Positions 24,351-33,422 of a stretch of 64,000 bases of DNA are shown piece by piece. The DNA comes from Planctomycetota bacterium (GTDB lineage Bacteria; Planctomycetota; B15-G4; SIAN01): the NCBI GenBank assembly GCA_028289345.1, contig JANQQL010000042.1, positions 62,001-126,000 on the forward strand. Direction: 5' to 3'. The notes beneath the pieces were generated by a model that did no database searches, had not been told where the DNA came from, and worked only from the letters and a program-made list of their open reading frames with translations. Position 1 is the stretch's first letter; every line of letters starts with the position of its first letter. The translations under genes were made by a program, and so were the position numbers.

Positions 24351-25997
24351 TCAGATCGGGCAGGCGATGGCGCCCAGGCGCTCGGTGAGGAGCGAATTCT
24401 CACGGTAGTCGATGGGAAGAGACAGAACCACCGGGACCTTCGAAGCGAACGCCTCTTGGAGCCCTTCGGCGAGGTCATCGGCCCGGTTCACGCGAATCCC
24501 CTTGCAGCCAAATGCTTCGGCCAGAGCCGTGAAGTCCGGATTGGTGAAGGACAGCTCCGTGTGGCGGCCGAATTCGGTTTGCTGCTTCCATTCGATGAGG
24601 CCGTAGCCGCCGTCTTCCCAGATCATGAACACCGGGTTCACCCCAAGTCGCTTGGCGGTCTCCAGCTCCTGGACGTTCATGAGGAACCCGCCGTCCCCGC
24701 ACAGAGCGACCACCCGGCGATCGGGATAGATCATCTTCGCCGAGATCGCCCCGGGCAGGGCGAAACCCATGGAACAGAAACCGTTGGAGATGAGACAGGT
24801 GTTGGGCTCGTCGCACTGGTAGTAGCGGGCGATCCACATCTTGTGAGCGCCGACGTCGCTGAGCAGGATGTCTTCCGGGCCCATTGCTTCGCGCAGGTCC
24901 CACAGCACCTTCTGGGGCCGCAGCGGTCCGTCGCCGGAGTCCTCGGCGTGCTCTGCAAAGTCACTGAGGAGATCCTTGCGCACCGTGGCGTGCTGGGAGC
25001 AGTCGCAACGGACTCCTTGCAATCGCTCGTGCAGCTTCTCGAGGGATTGGGCCAGGTCGCCGACGACTTCGACCTCGGGGCTGTAGTGGTTGTCGACTTC
25101 CGCGGGGAGGAAATCCAGATGGAGGATTTTCTTGTCGGCACCCGAGTTCCAGAGGCGCGGGTGATATTCGACGAGGTCGTAGCCGATGGTGATCACCAGG
25201 TCCGCGGCATCGATGGCGCAGGTCGCCAGGTCCTTCGCTTGCAAGCCGATGGTGAACATGCATTGGTCCGAGTGCCGAGACACGGAACCCTTTCCCATGA
25301 ACGTGCAGATGGCGCCGATTCCGGTGGACTCGGTCAGCGCCCGTAGCTGCTTGGCGGCGCGTTTGCGAACGCAACCGTTGCCCGCGAGGATCACCGGGCT
25401 CTTGGCGTTGCGGATCAGGTCCGCGGCCCGATCCAGGATCTTGTCGTCGGGAACAGGGCGGCGCAGTCGCATGCTCGGCAGCGGTTCAGTGCCATCCACG
25501 GGAAGGGCGGCGACGTCTTCCGCCAGCTCGATGTGGCAGGCTCCGGGCTTCTCGGTTTGGGCCAGCTTGAATGCCTTGGCCACCACTTCGGGAATCACCG
25601 AAGGATGCAAGATCGGTGTGGCCCACTTGGTGAGTGGCCGATACATCCCGATCACGTCCATGGCCTGGTGGCTCTCCTTGTGCTGTCGCTGAAGGGCTGC
25701 CTGGCCGGTGATGCAGATCAGAGGCGCCCGGTCCATGTTGGCATCAGCCACTCCGGTCACCAGGTTGGTGGCTCCGGGGCCGAGAGTCCCGAGGCAGACG
25801 CCGGGTTTTCCGGTCAGGCGCCCGTAGACGTCGGCCATGAACGCTGCCGCCTGCTCGTGGCGACAGAGGTGGAAGCGGATCGACGAGGATCCTTCCAGGG
25901 CCATCATGAAGTGGGCGTTCTCCTCGCCGGGCACTCCGAAGATACACTCGACTCCTTCTGCTTCGAGGCAGCGGACGAAGAGTTCAGCAGCGTTCAT
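24351..25997 (-). CDS. Thiamine-diphosphate enzyme, acetolactate synthase large-subunit-like
   Basis: A 548-residue ThDP enzyme. The ATG at 25997 with AGGAGAG just upstream is the true start; the same frame stays open further 5' but that part is antisense-like sequence over another gene. Catalytic Glu is E48 (RHEQAAAFMADVYGRLTG); the ThDP/Mg motif begins GDGGFLMNVQELETA and ends in IWEDGGYGLI. STLGPGATN-type and VADANMDRAPLICITGQ segments are typical of acetolactate synthases. No small regulatory subunit gene is adjacent, so a catabolic or unusual carboligase or decarboxylase role is as likely as branched-chain amino-acid synthesis. It follows the flavoprotein-polyferredoxin gene by 35 bases and precedes the ALDH gene. 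Confidence 0.88.
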   Translation of the reverse strand: MNAAELFVRCLEAEGVECIFGVPGEENAHFMMALEGSSSIRFHLCRHEQAAAFMADVYGRLTGKPGVCLGTLGPGATNLVTGVADANMDRAPLICITGQAALQRQHKESHQAMDVIGMYRPLTKWATPILHPSVIPEVVAKAFKLAQTEKPGACHIELAEDVAALPVDGTEPLPSMRLRRPVPDDKILDRAADLIRNAKSPVILAGNGCVRKRAAKQLRALTESTGIGAICTFMGKGSVSRHSDQCMFTIGLQAKDLATCAIDAADLVITIGYDLVEYHPRLWNSGADKKILHLDFLPAEVDNHYSPEVEVVGDLAQSLEKLHERLQGVRCDCSQHATVRKDLLSDFAEHAEDSGDGPLRPQKVLWDLREAMGPEDILLSDVGAHKMWIARYYQCDEPNTCLISNGFCSMGFALPGAISAKMIYPDRRVVALCGDGGFLMNVQELETAKRLGVNPVFMIWEDGGYGLIEWKQQTEFGRHTELSFTNPDFTALAEAFGCKGIRVNRADDLAEGLQEAFASKVPVVLSLPIDYRENSLLTERLGAIACPI

Positions 25998-26032
25998 GGG
26001 CTCTCCTTGGGGCGGGTGGACCAACTCCCGAC

Positions 26033-28318
26033 TCACTGTTTGACGACAGGAAGCCGTTCTTCTTTGGTGAAGGACAAGGTGTCCATGGGACACACGGTGA
26101 CGCAGATGCCACAGCCGATGCACGATGACGTTTCGTTGTCGAGGGTATCTTGTTTCAAGGCGTACTGCATGACATCGATGCCGACCTGGCAGTTGCGGGA
26201 GCATTCGTTGCAGCCGATGCACTTGTCGTTCGGAACGATGTGGAACTTGGACCAACCAAGCTTGGTGTAGAACTTCGACATGACCTGCATCAGCTTGGCC
26301 AGGGGACACCAGTAGCGACACCAGACCTTTCCACCAAGGAACGGATACAGGGTGACCGGGAGGATGCCCACCAACCACACGTCGATGAAGATGCGGTACA
26401 GATAGACCCCCCAATCCGCGGTGCGGAACAGTCCGGTGATGTCCTTGGTGAGCATGCCCAAGGTGACCAGGATGGCGATTCCTAAGACCACGTTGCCCAT
26501 GATCTCGAGCTTGATCGAGGTCTTCCCCTTGGCGGCCAGGTGACGCCATTGGTCGCCGAAGGTCTCGGCGAGACCACCACAGCCGCAGATCCAGCTGCAG
26601 TAGCGCTTGCCATGGAACAGGACCAGCACCGGGATCACCACGAAGGTCAGGGCCACGCCCCAGACCACCCAGATCATGTGGGGGTCGTAGCTGAAGGTGA
26701 AGAAGAACAGAGGCCAGGCGTAGATCAAACCGTAGGAGCGCCAGGCCTGGTCGGCGAACTGCGGATTCGAGGCGAGCTCCTGGCCGACCCACTGGTACTT
26801 CACCGCCCACTGAAACAGGAACTCGGGGATCAGGAAAAAGAAGATCCACTGGAAGGCAATCAGGCTCGAGAAACGGAAGACCTGGAAGCGATCCTTCTTG
26901 TCCAAGCCCCAACGTTTGACCGCTCGCAGCCCAAAGACCGTCATGAGCACGGTGTACATGACCGTGTACCAGAACGACCAGGGACGGTCGAACAGGGACA
27001 TGGCGTCGTAGCCCCAGCCCTTGAAGGGCCAGAACTCGCTGCCCGATCCGACCTTGATGCCGTAGATCGAATACCAGGCGAAGAACGAAAGGCCGAGCCA
27101 GCACCAGCGATTGCCTCGGATGCCGAAGGTGATGAGAGTGGCGGCGGCCGCCGCGGCTCCCAGGCCAAAGACGTTGGCCACGGTTCCCCCAAGAGTGATT
27201 CCAAAGGGCGCGGAGCCGCCTCGTGAGGAGCCGAAGAACCACAGCAAGGCGAACAAGACTGCGGTTAGTGCCGCCGCCACGGTGGGACTCCCGTCCCACT
27301 CGTTCTCCATCTTGATGCCGAGACTCTTCAGGAACTTCACCGGCACGTCGGCGCCGATCAGGACGAAGGCGTGATCCGTGGGAATGGTGCGGGTCTCTTT
27401 CTTGCCACCGTCGTCGATCTCGAGAACGGTTTCCTTCTCGCGGAACTCCTGGACGTTGGAGTGGAACACCACTTCCACCCGTCCGTCGGCGATCGCTTTC
27501 TCGATGTCTCGTTGGTTGTCTTTGAAGATCCGCGCGAACTCGCCCTTGCGATAGGAGAGGAAGACCTTGTTCTTTCTGCTGAGGGTCAGAGCCGCTTCGA
27601 TTGCGCTGTTGCCACCGCCGACCACCAAGATCGACTCGTTCTCGTAGTGTCCGGGCGAGTACAGCCGGTGATAGACCGCTTCGAGGTCCTCGCCGGTCAC
27701 CTTGAGCTTGCGGGGGTTGCCACGCTGGCCCGTGGCCAGGACGATCTTCTTTGCTTTGTATTCGCCGTTGGGAGTGGTGGCGAGGAAGGTGCCGTCGGAT
27801 TGCCGGGTCAGACCCGTCAGTGCCTCGTTGGTCCGAACGTCCAGTTGATTCTCCGAGACGATCGACTTCCAGCGGGCGACCAGGTCTTCTTTGCGAGCTC
27901 CGTCGAGCCACAGTTTCCCTTTGGGAGGCGTGGAGTCGGGCTCCGCGTACACCCACTTGCCTTCGGGGAAGTTCTCGATGGTGTTGGCGACGCCGCTCTT
28001 CTCCAGAACGACGTAGCTCCAGCCCTTTTCCTGGGCTGCCAGCGCCGCATTGAGACCGGCGGCACCAGCGCCAACCACCAGCACGTCGAGGACCTCTCCC
28101 TCGGCCCGCTTCTGCATCTCGGGCAGGGTGCTCAAGTAGTCGATCACTTCCACCGCTTGGGCCATGGCCAGCTTGATGACCGGTGCGCCGGCCAGGTCGC
28201 CGATGATGTGGAGTCCCTTGACGTTGGACTCGTTGCCGGGCTTGAGGGCGGGGCGACGGTTGGTGGCCGTGCCACTGGTGAGAATGGTTTCGAGCTTTTC
28301 GCGAATCGAGAACATCAT
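26033..28318 (-). CDS. Flavoprotein fused to a membrane polyferredoxin
   Basis: A 761-residue fusion; ATG at 28318 overlaps the previous stop. Residues about 75-400 are a two-dinucleotide-binding flavoprotein: FAD motif VVGAGAAGLNAA (82-93) and NADPH motif VVGGGNSAIEAA, with no CxxC redox disulfide. Residues about 36-62 (GLHIIGDLAGAPVIKLAMAQ) resemble the GD box that normally closes such flavoproteins, here placed before the FAD domain. Next come several transmembrane helices (about eight) with cluster-ligand motifs CSWICGCGG and CRYWCPLAK as in NapH/NosR-type proteins, then two 4Fe-4S ferredoxin motifs, CIGCNECSRNCQVG and CIGCGICVTVCPMD. Probably it moves electrons between NAD(P)H and a membrane or periplasmic partner; direction unknown. 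Confidence 0.85.
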   Translation of the reverse strand: MMFSIREKLETILTSGTATNRRPALKPGNESNVKGLHIIGDLAGAPVIKLAMAQAVEVIDYLSTLPEMQKRAEGEVLDVLVVGAGAAGLNAALAAQEKGWSYVVLEKSGVANTIENFPEGKWVYAEPDSTPPKGKLWLDGARKEDLVARWKSIVSENQLDVRTNEALTGLTRQSDGTFLATTPNGEYKAKKIVLATGQRGNPRKLKVTGEDLEAVYHRLYSPGHYENESILVVGGGNSAIEAALTLSRKNKVFLSYRKGEFARIFKDNQRDIEKAIADGRVEVVFHSNVQEFREKETVLEIDDGGKKETRTIPTDHAFVLIGADVPVKFLKSLGIKMENEWDGSPTVAAALTAVLFALLWFFGSSRGGSAPFGITLGGTVANVFGLGAAAAAATLITFGIRGNRWCWLGLSFFAWYSIYGIKVGSGSEFWPFKGWGYDAMSLFDRPWSFWYTVMYTVLMTVFGLRAVKRWGLDKKDRFQVFRFSSLIAFQWIFFFLIPEFLFQWAVKYQWVGQELASNPQFADQAWRSYGLIYAWPLFFFTFSYDPHMIWVVWGVALTFVVIPVLVLFHGKRYCSWICGCGGLAETFGDQWRHLAAKGKTSIKLEIMGNVVLGIAILVTLGMLTKDITGLFRTADWGVYLYRIFIDVWLVGILPVTLYPFLGGKVWCRYWCPLAKLMQVMSKFYTKLGWSKFHIVPNDKCIGCNECSRNCQVGIDVMQYALKQDTLDNETSSCIGCGICVTVCPMDTLSFTKEERLPVVKQ

Positions 28319-29043
28319 TGGGATCCTGTCTGGGCGGCGCGCTGGACTTCGGAGGCGGAAGTCGGGGTTCGTTCGGTGCCGCAGTGATCGCAAACGGTGG
28401 CGGTGGGGTGAAGGAGCGCCCCGCACCGGGAACAGGGGACCGGGGAAGCTGTCAGTGGGACTTTGCGAAGGCCTTCGGGAACTCGGTTCTTGGCATCCGC
28501 GGCAGAGGGGCGGGTCAACAGAATGCCCACTGCGATGACGTTGCCCACCAGACCCGCCACAAACCAGGGGGGAGCGGACAATGATTTGCTGATGGCCAGG
28601 TAGCCGCAAAGGGCTGCGGCGGCGACGTTGGTCAAAACCACGATGCCGAAGATCATCCAGCCCGAGCGCATGGGCTCGCCCTCGTGACTGGCTTCATCGA
28701 ACAAGACGGAGCGCGATTGAACCTTCTGGAAGTATCGATCCTCGTTGGCACGAAACTCTTCCAGCTTCGGTTCGCCCACGAAGAACCGTCGGCCCTTGTG
28801 TTGCAGCTCGACGACCTCGGCGCCGTGAATGGCCATGTCGCAGACGATGCACTGCTCGCCCTCCCCGACCTTGCGGGAAAGCTCCTTGGCCTGGGGCGAG
28901 CCGAGGGCGGTCGTGGACAGCAGCAGCCAGCCACAGAGGGCCAGCCATCCTTGCCCGGTGACCGGCCACTTTCGCGAACTCGCTGCAATCTTCGTGGACC
29001 AGGGGAAACCCGGAAGACCCTTGGGCAGCACCTGCCGATTCAT
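28315..29043 (-). CDS. Membrane protein with NosL-like CxxCxM site and C-terminal zinc ribbon
   Basis: A 242-residue protein. The ATG at 29043 has GGAGAG about 6 bases upstream; longer starts give basic, non-protein-like sequence. After an N-terminal hydrophobic segment (about 31-48) is a short domain with C65-x2-C68-x-M70 (EQCIVCDMAIHG) and VELQHKGRRFFVGEPKLEEF, similar to NosL/YHS-like copper-binding proteins. Two more transmembrane helices follow, and the C terminus has a CSRCG...CDHCG zinc ribbon that faces the cytoplasm if topology is simple. Its stop overlaps the flavoprotein-polyferredoxin start, so it is probably an assembly, metal-delivery or partner protein for that complex. Confidence 0.7.
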   Translation of the reverse strand: MNRQVLPKGLPGFPWSTKIAASSRKWPVTGQGWLALCGWLLLSTTALGSPQAKELSRKVGEGEQCIVCDMAIHGAEVVELQHKGRRFFVGEPKLEEFRANEDRYFQKVQSRSVLFDEASHEGEPMRSGWMIFGIVVLTNVAAAALCGYLAISKSLSAPPWFVAGLVGNVIAVGILLTRPSAADAKNRVPEGLRKVPLTASPVPCSRCGALLHPTATVCDHCGTERTPTSASEVQRAAQTGSQ

Positions 29044-29153
29044 AGAGCTCTCCTGCACTCGGGTCCGTGGCCGCCTTCGATGGCCACGAATTCGATCACC
29101 AGCGGCAGTTGCCGCTCGGTTCACCGCTTGGGGTGTCGATGCGCGGAGCCGAC

Positions 29154-30506
29154 TCACACGATGCCGTGAGCCAGCATCGCATCCGCGACTTTGACGAAGC
29201 CCGCCAAGTTCGCTCCATCGACATAGTTCACATCGTCGCCGCCTCGACGACCGTATTCCACACACTGGGCATGGATTTTCTGCATGATCTCACGAAGGCG
29301 ACGGTCAACTTCCTCTCGAGTCCATGTGAGCCGCAGGGAGTTCTGGCTTTGCTCGAGTCCCGACACCGCGACTCCTCCGGCGTTGGCGGCTTTGGACGGC
29401 GCGTAAAGAATCTTGGCCGCGAGGAACTGGTGGGCCGCGGCGAGTTCGGACGGCATGTTCGCGCCTTCGCAAACCACCCTCACGCCGTGGCCGAGGAGCG
29501 TTTTGGCGTCGCCCTCGAGGATTTCGTTCTGGGTGGCGCATGGGAATGCGACGTCGGCCGGGATGTTCCAGGGGCGTTCGTTGGGAATGAACTCGCAGCC
29601 GAATTTTTCCGCGTACTCGTGAATCCGACCACGTCGCACTTCCTTCAAGTCTTTGAGGAACGCGAGCTTCTCCTCATCGATGCCGTCAGGGTCGTGGATG
29701 AACCCGCTGGAATCCGAGGCGGTGACCGGTTTCGCCCCGAGTTCGAGGCTCTTTTCGATGGTGTACAGCGCCACGTTTCCGGAGCCAGAAATCAGGCAGG
29801 TCTTGCCTTCGAGAGAGTCTCCTCGATGCTCGAGCATGTTCTGGGCGAAGTAGACGCAGCCGTAGCCGGTGGCTTCGGTGCGGATCAGGCTGCCGCCAAA
29901 GGACAGGCCTTTTCCGGTGATCGTTCCGGTCCAGCGGTTCTGCAGACGCTTGTACTGTCCGAACAAGTAGGAGACTTCGCGACCGCCGACGCCGATGTCG
30001 CCGGCCGGCACATCCGTGTCTTCGCCGATATGACGAGACAGCTCGATCATCATGGACTGGCAGAAACGCATGACTTCTTCGTCTGACTTGCCCTTTGGGT
30101 TGAAGTTGGCGCCCCCCTTGGCGCCTCCCATCGGCAAGGTGGTCAGACTGTTCTTCAGGACTTGTTCGAAGGCCAAGAACTTGAGCACGCTCAGGGTGAC
30201 CGATGGATGGAACCGCAGCCCGCCCTTGTAGGGCCCGATCGAGTTGTTGCACTGGACTCGCCAGGCGCGATTGGTTCTCACGTTGCCTTGATCATCGCGC
30301 CAGCACACGCGGAACGTGATGATCCGGTCCGGTTCGGTCAGGCGTTCGAGGATCGACGCTTTTCGGTATTCAGGATGGTCGAACAAGAACGGCATCACCG
30401 ATTCGGCGACTTCTTGCACCGCCTGATGGAACTCGGTTTCGCCGGGGTTTCGACGAATCAACCCAGACATGAACTTGTCGACTTCAGAGCGCACCTTCTC
30501 GGTCAT
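29154..30506 (-). CDS. gdhA: NADP-type glutamate dehydrogenase
   Basis: A 450-residue hexameric-type glutamate dehydrogenase, of standard length. ATG at 30506 has GAAAGAGAG upstream and gives the expected N terminus. Substrate-binding and catalytic segments are intact: NSIGPYKGGLRFHPSV, PMGGAKGGANFNPKG (catalytic Lys) and DIGVGGREVSYLFGQYKR; the Rossmann domain has ISGSGNVALYTIEK. It interconverts 2-oxoglutarate, ammonia and glutamate with NADP(H), linking nitrogen to carbon metabolism in the cytoplasm. The group is the GdhA clade of small hexameric enzymes, most often assimilatory and NADPH-specific. It is 110 bases upstream of the NosL-like gene on the same strand; co-transcription with the redox operon is possible. 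Confidence 0.96.
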   Translation of the reverse strand: MTEKVRSEVDKFMSGLIRRNPGETEFHQAVQEVAESVMPFLFDHPEYRKASILERLTEPDRIITFRVCWRDDQGNVRTNRAWRVQCNNSIGPYKGGLRFHPSVTLSVLKFLAFEQVLKNSLTTLPMGGAKGGANFNPKGKSDEEVMRFCQSMMIELSRHIGEDTDVPAGDIGVGGREVSYLFGQYKRLQNRWTGTITGKGLSFGGSLIRTEATGYGCVYFAQNMLEHRGDSLEGKTCLISGSGNVALYTIEKSLELGAKPVTASDSSGFIHDPDGIDEEKLAFLKDLKEVRRGRIHEYAEKFGCEFIPNERPWNIPADVAFPCATQNEILEGDAKTLLGHGVRVVCEGANMPSELAAAHQFLAAKILYAPSKAANAGGVAVSGLEQSQNSLRLTWTREEVDRRLREIMQKIHAQCVEYGRRGGDDVNYVDGANLAGFVKVADAMLAHGIV

Positions 30507-31378
30507 CTCTCTTTCACTTTCTTCCCAAGCGATCACCGCGCAGTGACTGGGATTCGAGATCCGTCGAGTCACCCAGGGAGCATTTCAGCACGCGGTTCCC
30601 GCGAGTTCGTGTGGGGCACAAACTGCGATGGTGAACAAAGGCATGGGGGAGCAGACTGGCGGAGGGCGCTGAAAGCTTCCAGCGGTTGTTGCCTCCGCAG
30701 TGGGGGGAGAACGCGTCGTCCTCGACAAGAGTTACGAAGCGGTGGGTCACTTGTGACACCCGTCGAGTTTGCGCTCTCTGAATTGTTCGCGATCCTTCGT
30801 CGATGGTTCCCGGAATTCTTCAGAAAGTGACCGCGTCCCGCGGGTCGAGGTCAAAAGTGTTCGGGGTGGGGGAGCTTTGACCGGGTGTTTGCTGAGTGCA
30901 AAGCCACGAAGCCTGGTTGGGATTCCGAGGGTTTGGGACCTCGTCGGCCGCTGGCGAGGTCCTTCGGCGCCGGATCGGATCTCTTCGATTCGGCTTCTTT
31001 CTCGAATCCTCGACGAATCCACGGATTCGGCGGCGGTCCGACTCCTCGAACGGTGACCAGAATCCCTCGATCGCCCATCGGAGGCCGTTTCACGGGCTTG
31101 CGAGGCGAGCGCCAAGATCCGCGGTTGCTCGACCCATCGATGCTCACTTGGCACGAAAGATTCGGGTGCGGAGCGGGGGAGGTTCGCCGCGCCGAGCCTG
31201 GCTCCCGGATGGTTCCAGCCATCCTGGGTTCCGAGGCCGGGAGGCTGAGCCGGAGGGTTTTCCCGGCTTGTTTCCCTGGGGGGAGGGCCGTTTTGCCGGC
31301 GGAGCCTTCCGTTTTCTGGAATTCACTCTAGAATCCAGAGTTCTCTGAAAGCAGGAGTGACGAATCAGGAGTGAAGCG
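30507..31378. other. 872-base intergenic region
   Basis: Divergent space between gdhA (minus) and the membrane-protein operon (plus). Several frames of 120-150 codons exist on both strands, but all are Arg/Ser/Gly/Pro-rich, overlap each other and lack ribosome sites or domain features, so I treat none as a gene. No tRNA-like, repeat or terminator structure was clear. Promoters for both neighbours must lie here but I could not place them. Confidence 0.5.
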
Positions 31379-31951
31379 ATGAATGACCCGTCTGCCGTGT
31401 CGCGGGATCTGCAGTTCGTTCGGTCGGTCGTGGATGCCTCCGAGCGCACCCCGTATCCCCGTTCTGTCGCCATCGTCTGGGGGCTCTTGGTCTTGGTCGG
31501 CTTCGCGCTTCCGGACTTTGTGGGGACAGGAACGGTCGCGCGATTCTGGATGTTCGCCGGGCCCGCGGGCTTGTTGTTCGCGGCGTGGATGAGCGCGCGC
31601 GGCCTCCATCGCTTTGGCCAGAGTGATTGGCGGTCCGGCCGCAGGGAGCTCCAACACTGGGCCCTGTTTCTCTTGGCGATCGGAGCGGTGATGTTGTTGC
31701 CGAACCGTGGCATGGTCGACTGGAAGGCGATCGCTCCCATCTCTCTTTTGCTGGTGGCGTTTGCTTATGTCGTCGCAGGGGTCCACCTTCGTGGCTTCTA
31801 CTTCTTCCCCGGCTTGGCGTTCTTCGGTGGTTACTGCTTGCTGGTGTTTCGCATTCCCCATGCCTGGACAATCACGGGAGTGCTGGGCGCTTTGGCTCTG
31901 ATCCTGTCGGCGTTGGTTCCCGGTTCCGCACAGGCATCCCGCGAACCATGA
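31379..31951 (+). CDS. Polytopic membrane protein of unknown function
   Basis: A 190-residue inner-membrane protein with about five or six hydrophobic helices (for example VAIVWGLLVLVGFALPDFVG, then FWMFAGPAGLLFAAWM). The ATG at 31379 has CAGGAG 7 bases upstream. It has no catalytic motif. Its stop overlaps the start of a small winged-helix regulator (ATGA at 31948-31951). Pairs of a small membrane protein and a winged-helix repressor are common in bacteria, where the membrane protein is the regulated target; that would be the simplest reading here. Confidence 0.75.
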   Translation: MNDPSAVSRDLQFVRSVVDASERTPYPRSVAIVWGLLVLVGFALPDFVGTGTVARFWMFAGPAGLLFAAWMSARGLHRFGQSDWRSGRRELQHWALFLLAIGAVMLLPNRGMVDWKAIAPISLLLVAFAYVVAGVHLRGFYFFPGLAFFGGYCLLVFRIPHAWTITGVLGALALILSALVPGSAQASREP

Positions 31952-32295
31952 GCGAGGACGCCACTCCCTTTGGGGAGGAATGGAGCGGTCTCGGAGGAAT
32001 GAACAAGGTGCTCGAGCACCGCGTTCGACTTGCCACTTGTGTGCTGCTGACTCGCTTCGATCGTCTGACCTTTCGCCGCCTGAAAGAGCTGACTTCGGAA
32101 ACCGATGGCAGTCTCGGCGCTCACTTGACCAGACTCGAAAAAGAGAAGTTCGTCCGCGTTCAGCGTGAGTTTCGCGGGGGGCGCCCGACCAGCTGGTATC
32201 AGTTGACCGATGGAGGGCGCGAAGCACTGGGTCATCACGTGCAGGGACTGGAACAACTCTTGCGACATCGCAAGGAAGGAGAGGCGAACTCATGA
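31948..32295 (+). CDS. Winged-helix transcriptional regulator (MarR/HTH_34-like)
   Basis: A 115-residue DNA-binding protein starting at the ATG overlapping the upstream stop. Residues about 20-110 are a single winged helix: LEHRVRLATCVLLTRFDRL, then FRRLKELTSETDGSLGAHLTRLEKEKFV, a recognition helix and a wing with RGGRPTSWYQLTDGGREAL. The layout matches the small winged-helix family PF13601, which lacks a ligand domain. It probably regulates its own operon. The stop overlaps the next gene (ATGA at 32292-32295), so all three genes are translationally coupled. Confidence 0.85.
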   Translation: MSEDATPFGEEWSGLGGMNKVLEHRVRLATCVLLTRFDRLTFRRLKELTSETDGSLGAHLTRLEKEKFVRVQREFRGGRPTSWYQLTDGGREALGHHVQGLEQLLRHRKEGEANS

Positions 32296-33110
32296 CCGCT
32301 TTTTGTTCGTGGTGGTGGGTGGCAGGTCTGATCGCCGGCGCGGAGGTCTCGGCAGAGGGGCTCCCCTACCCAGAGGTGGACTTCTTCGAAGAAGGCCCTC
32401 AGGAGTATGTTTTCACTTGCGACTACCGGCGAGTCGACGCGAAGGATCGCTTCGCTCACAAGTCGAGAATCCAGGCCCGCTATACCCGTGGCTATCCAGG
32501 AGATGCCGTGGAATGGGACGATGCCTCGTATGCGACCGGGGCCACCTTGGACGGACCGCTCGCGGAGCCGGCTCAATCTCTCGACTATCTTGCTGGCTTC
32601 CGCTACGACGCAAAACAAGCCATGTTTTCTTTCTTCCCTGGGTTCTTCCGGGATTTTCCCGGGACGGCGGCAGCGACCTATGCGAAGAACCTTATCTGGG
32701 ACATCCAAATGCTGGAGAGGTTCGCCCGGGGCTACTCCAGCCAACTTCGTCTGCATGAGCCGCTGGTGTTGTCGGATGCCACCGGGAACGTTCCGTTGGC
32801 CGGAATGGGGGCGTTCAAGAATCGTCGGATCGAGCTCACCTGGGTGGGCACCTGTTCGCGGAGCGGAGAGGAGTGCGCTTTGCTTCAGTACGAAGCGTTC
32901 TTCAATCGATTCTCCATGAAATTCGGTGGCTCAGATCTCGACGGACTGAGTCACTATTGGGGAACGATTTGGGTGTCGCTGGAAGATGCCCAGATCGAAC
33001 ACGCGACCTTGTCCGAGCACGTCTCCATGCACATCGAGGCGAAGGGACGGGAAGCCACCAGTCACCGGGTGTTGAGAACGGCGACTCTGGAGAAAACCGC
33101 CGGTTTCTGA
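32292..33110 (+). CDS. Secreted protein of unknown function
   Basis: A 272-residue protein that begins with a signal peptide (MTAFCSWWWVAGLIAGAEVSAEG) and is otherwise soluble and beta-rich, with two cysteines in TCSRSGEECALL near residue 190. I recognise no domain. The start codon overlaps the stop of the winged-helix regulator, making it the third member of a tightly coupled trio with the membrane protein. Its placement suggests that export of this protein, or sensing by it, is tied to the membrane protein, but nothing in the sequence proves it. Confidence 0.7.
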   Translation: MTAFCSWWWVAGLIAGAEVSAEGLPYPEVDFFEEGPQEYVFTCDYRRVDAKDRFAHKSRIQARYTRGYPGDAVEWDDASYATGATLDGPLAEPAQSLDYLAGFRYDAKQAMFSFFPGFFRDFPGTAAATYAKNLIWDIQMLERFARGYSSQLRLHEPLVLSDATGNVPLAGMGAFKNRRIELTWVGTCSRSGEECALLQYEAFFNRFSMKFGGSDLDGLSHYWGTIWVSLEDAQIEHATLSEHVSMHIEAKGREATSHRVLRTATLEKTAGF

Positions 33111-33422
33111 CGGCGGTGGCTGGCCATCGACGTGTTTCGGCAGGCTGGTGAGAAAGGCCTCGGATTGCCGATCGAGAGAGTTGTGGGGGCGCTCGCCCGC
33201 ATGGAATCCTGTGCCGAATGAATCGAGCCATCTCAGGCTTGGAGCCGGCGAGGGTTTCCAATCGAGGCGGCTCATTGGATACGCTCTCCTCGTCAGTCAC
33301 CGGGTTCCTTGCCTGAGAGTCCCCGTCGCGATTCTCGGAACCAGGCTTCCGGCAATGATCCGAGCGAGCCAGCCCGGGCTAGAAGAGTCGGACCGTGGCA
33401 GGCAGCCAAGGAGGTGAGTGCA
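33111..33422. other. 312-base intergenic region
   Basis: No gene seen. The only notable feature is a near-perfect Shine-Dalgarno, AAGGAGGTGA (33408-33417), 5 bases before the lipase start. Longer frames through this region that join the lipase frame (start 33309) have no export signal and are rejected. Confidence 0.6.

Noticed and set aside
25998..27956. Extension of the ThDP enzyme frame far upstream
   Set aside because: It overlaps the flavoprotein-polyferredoxin gene in another frame with Arg/His-rich sequence; the ATG at 25997 has a good ribosome site.
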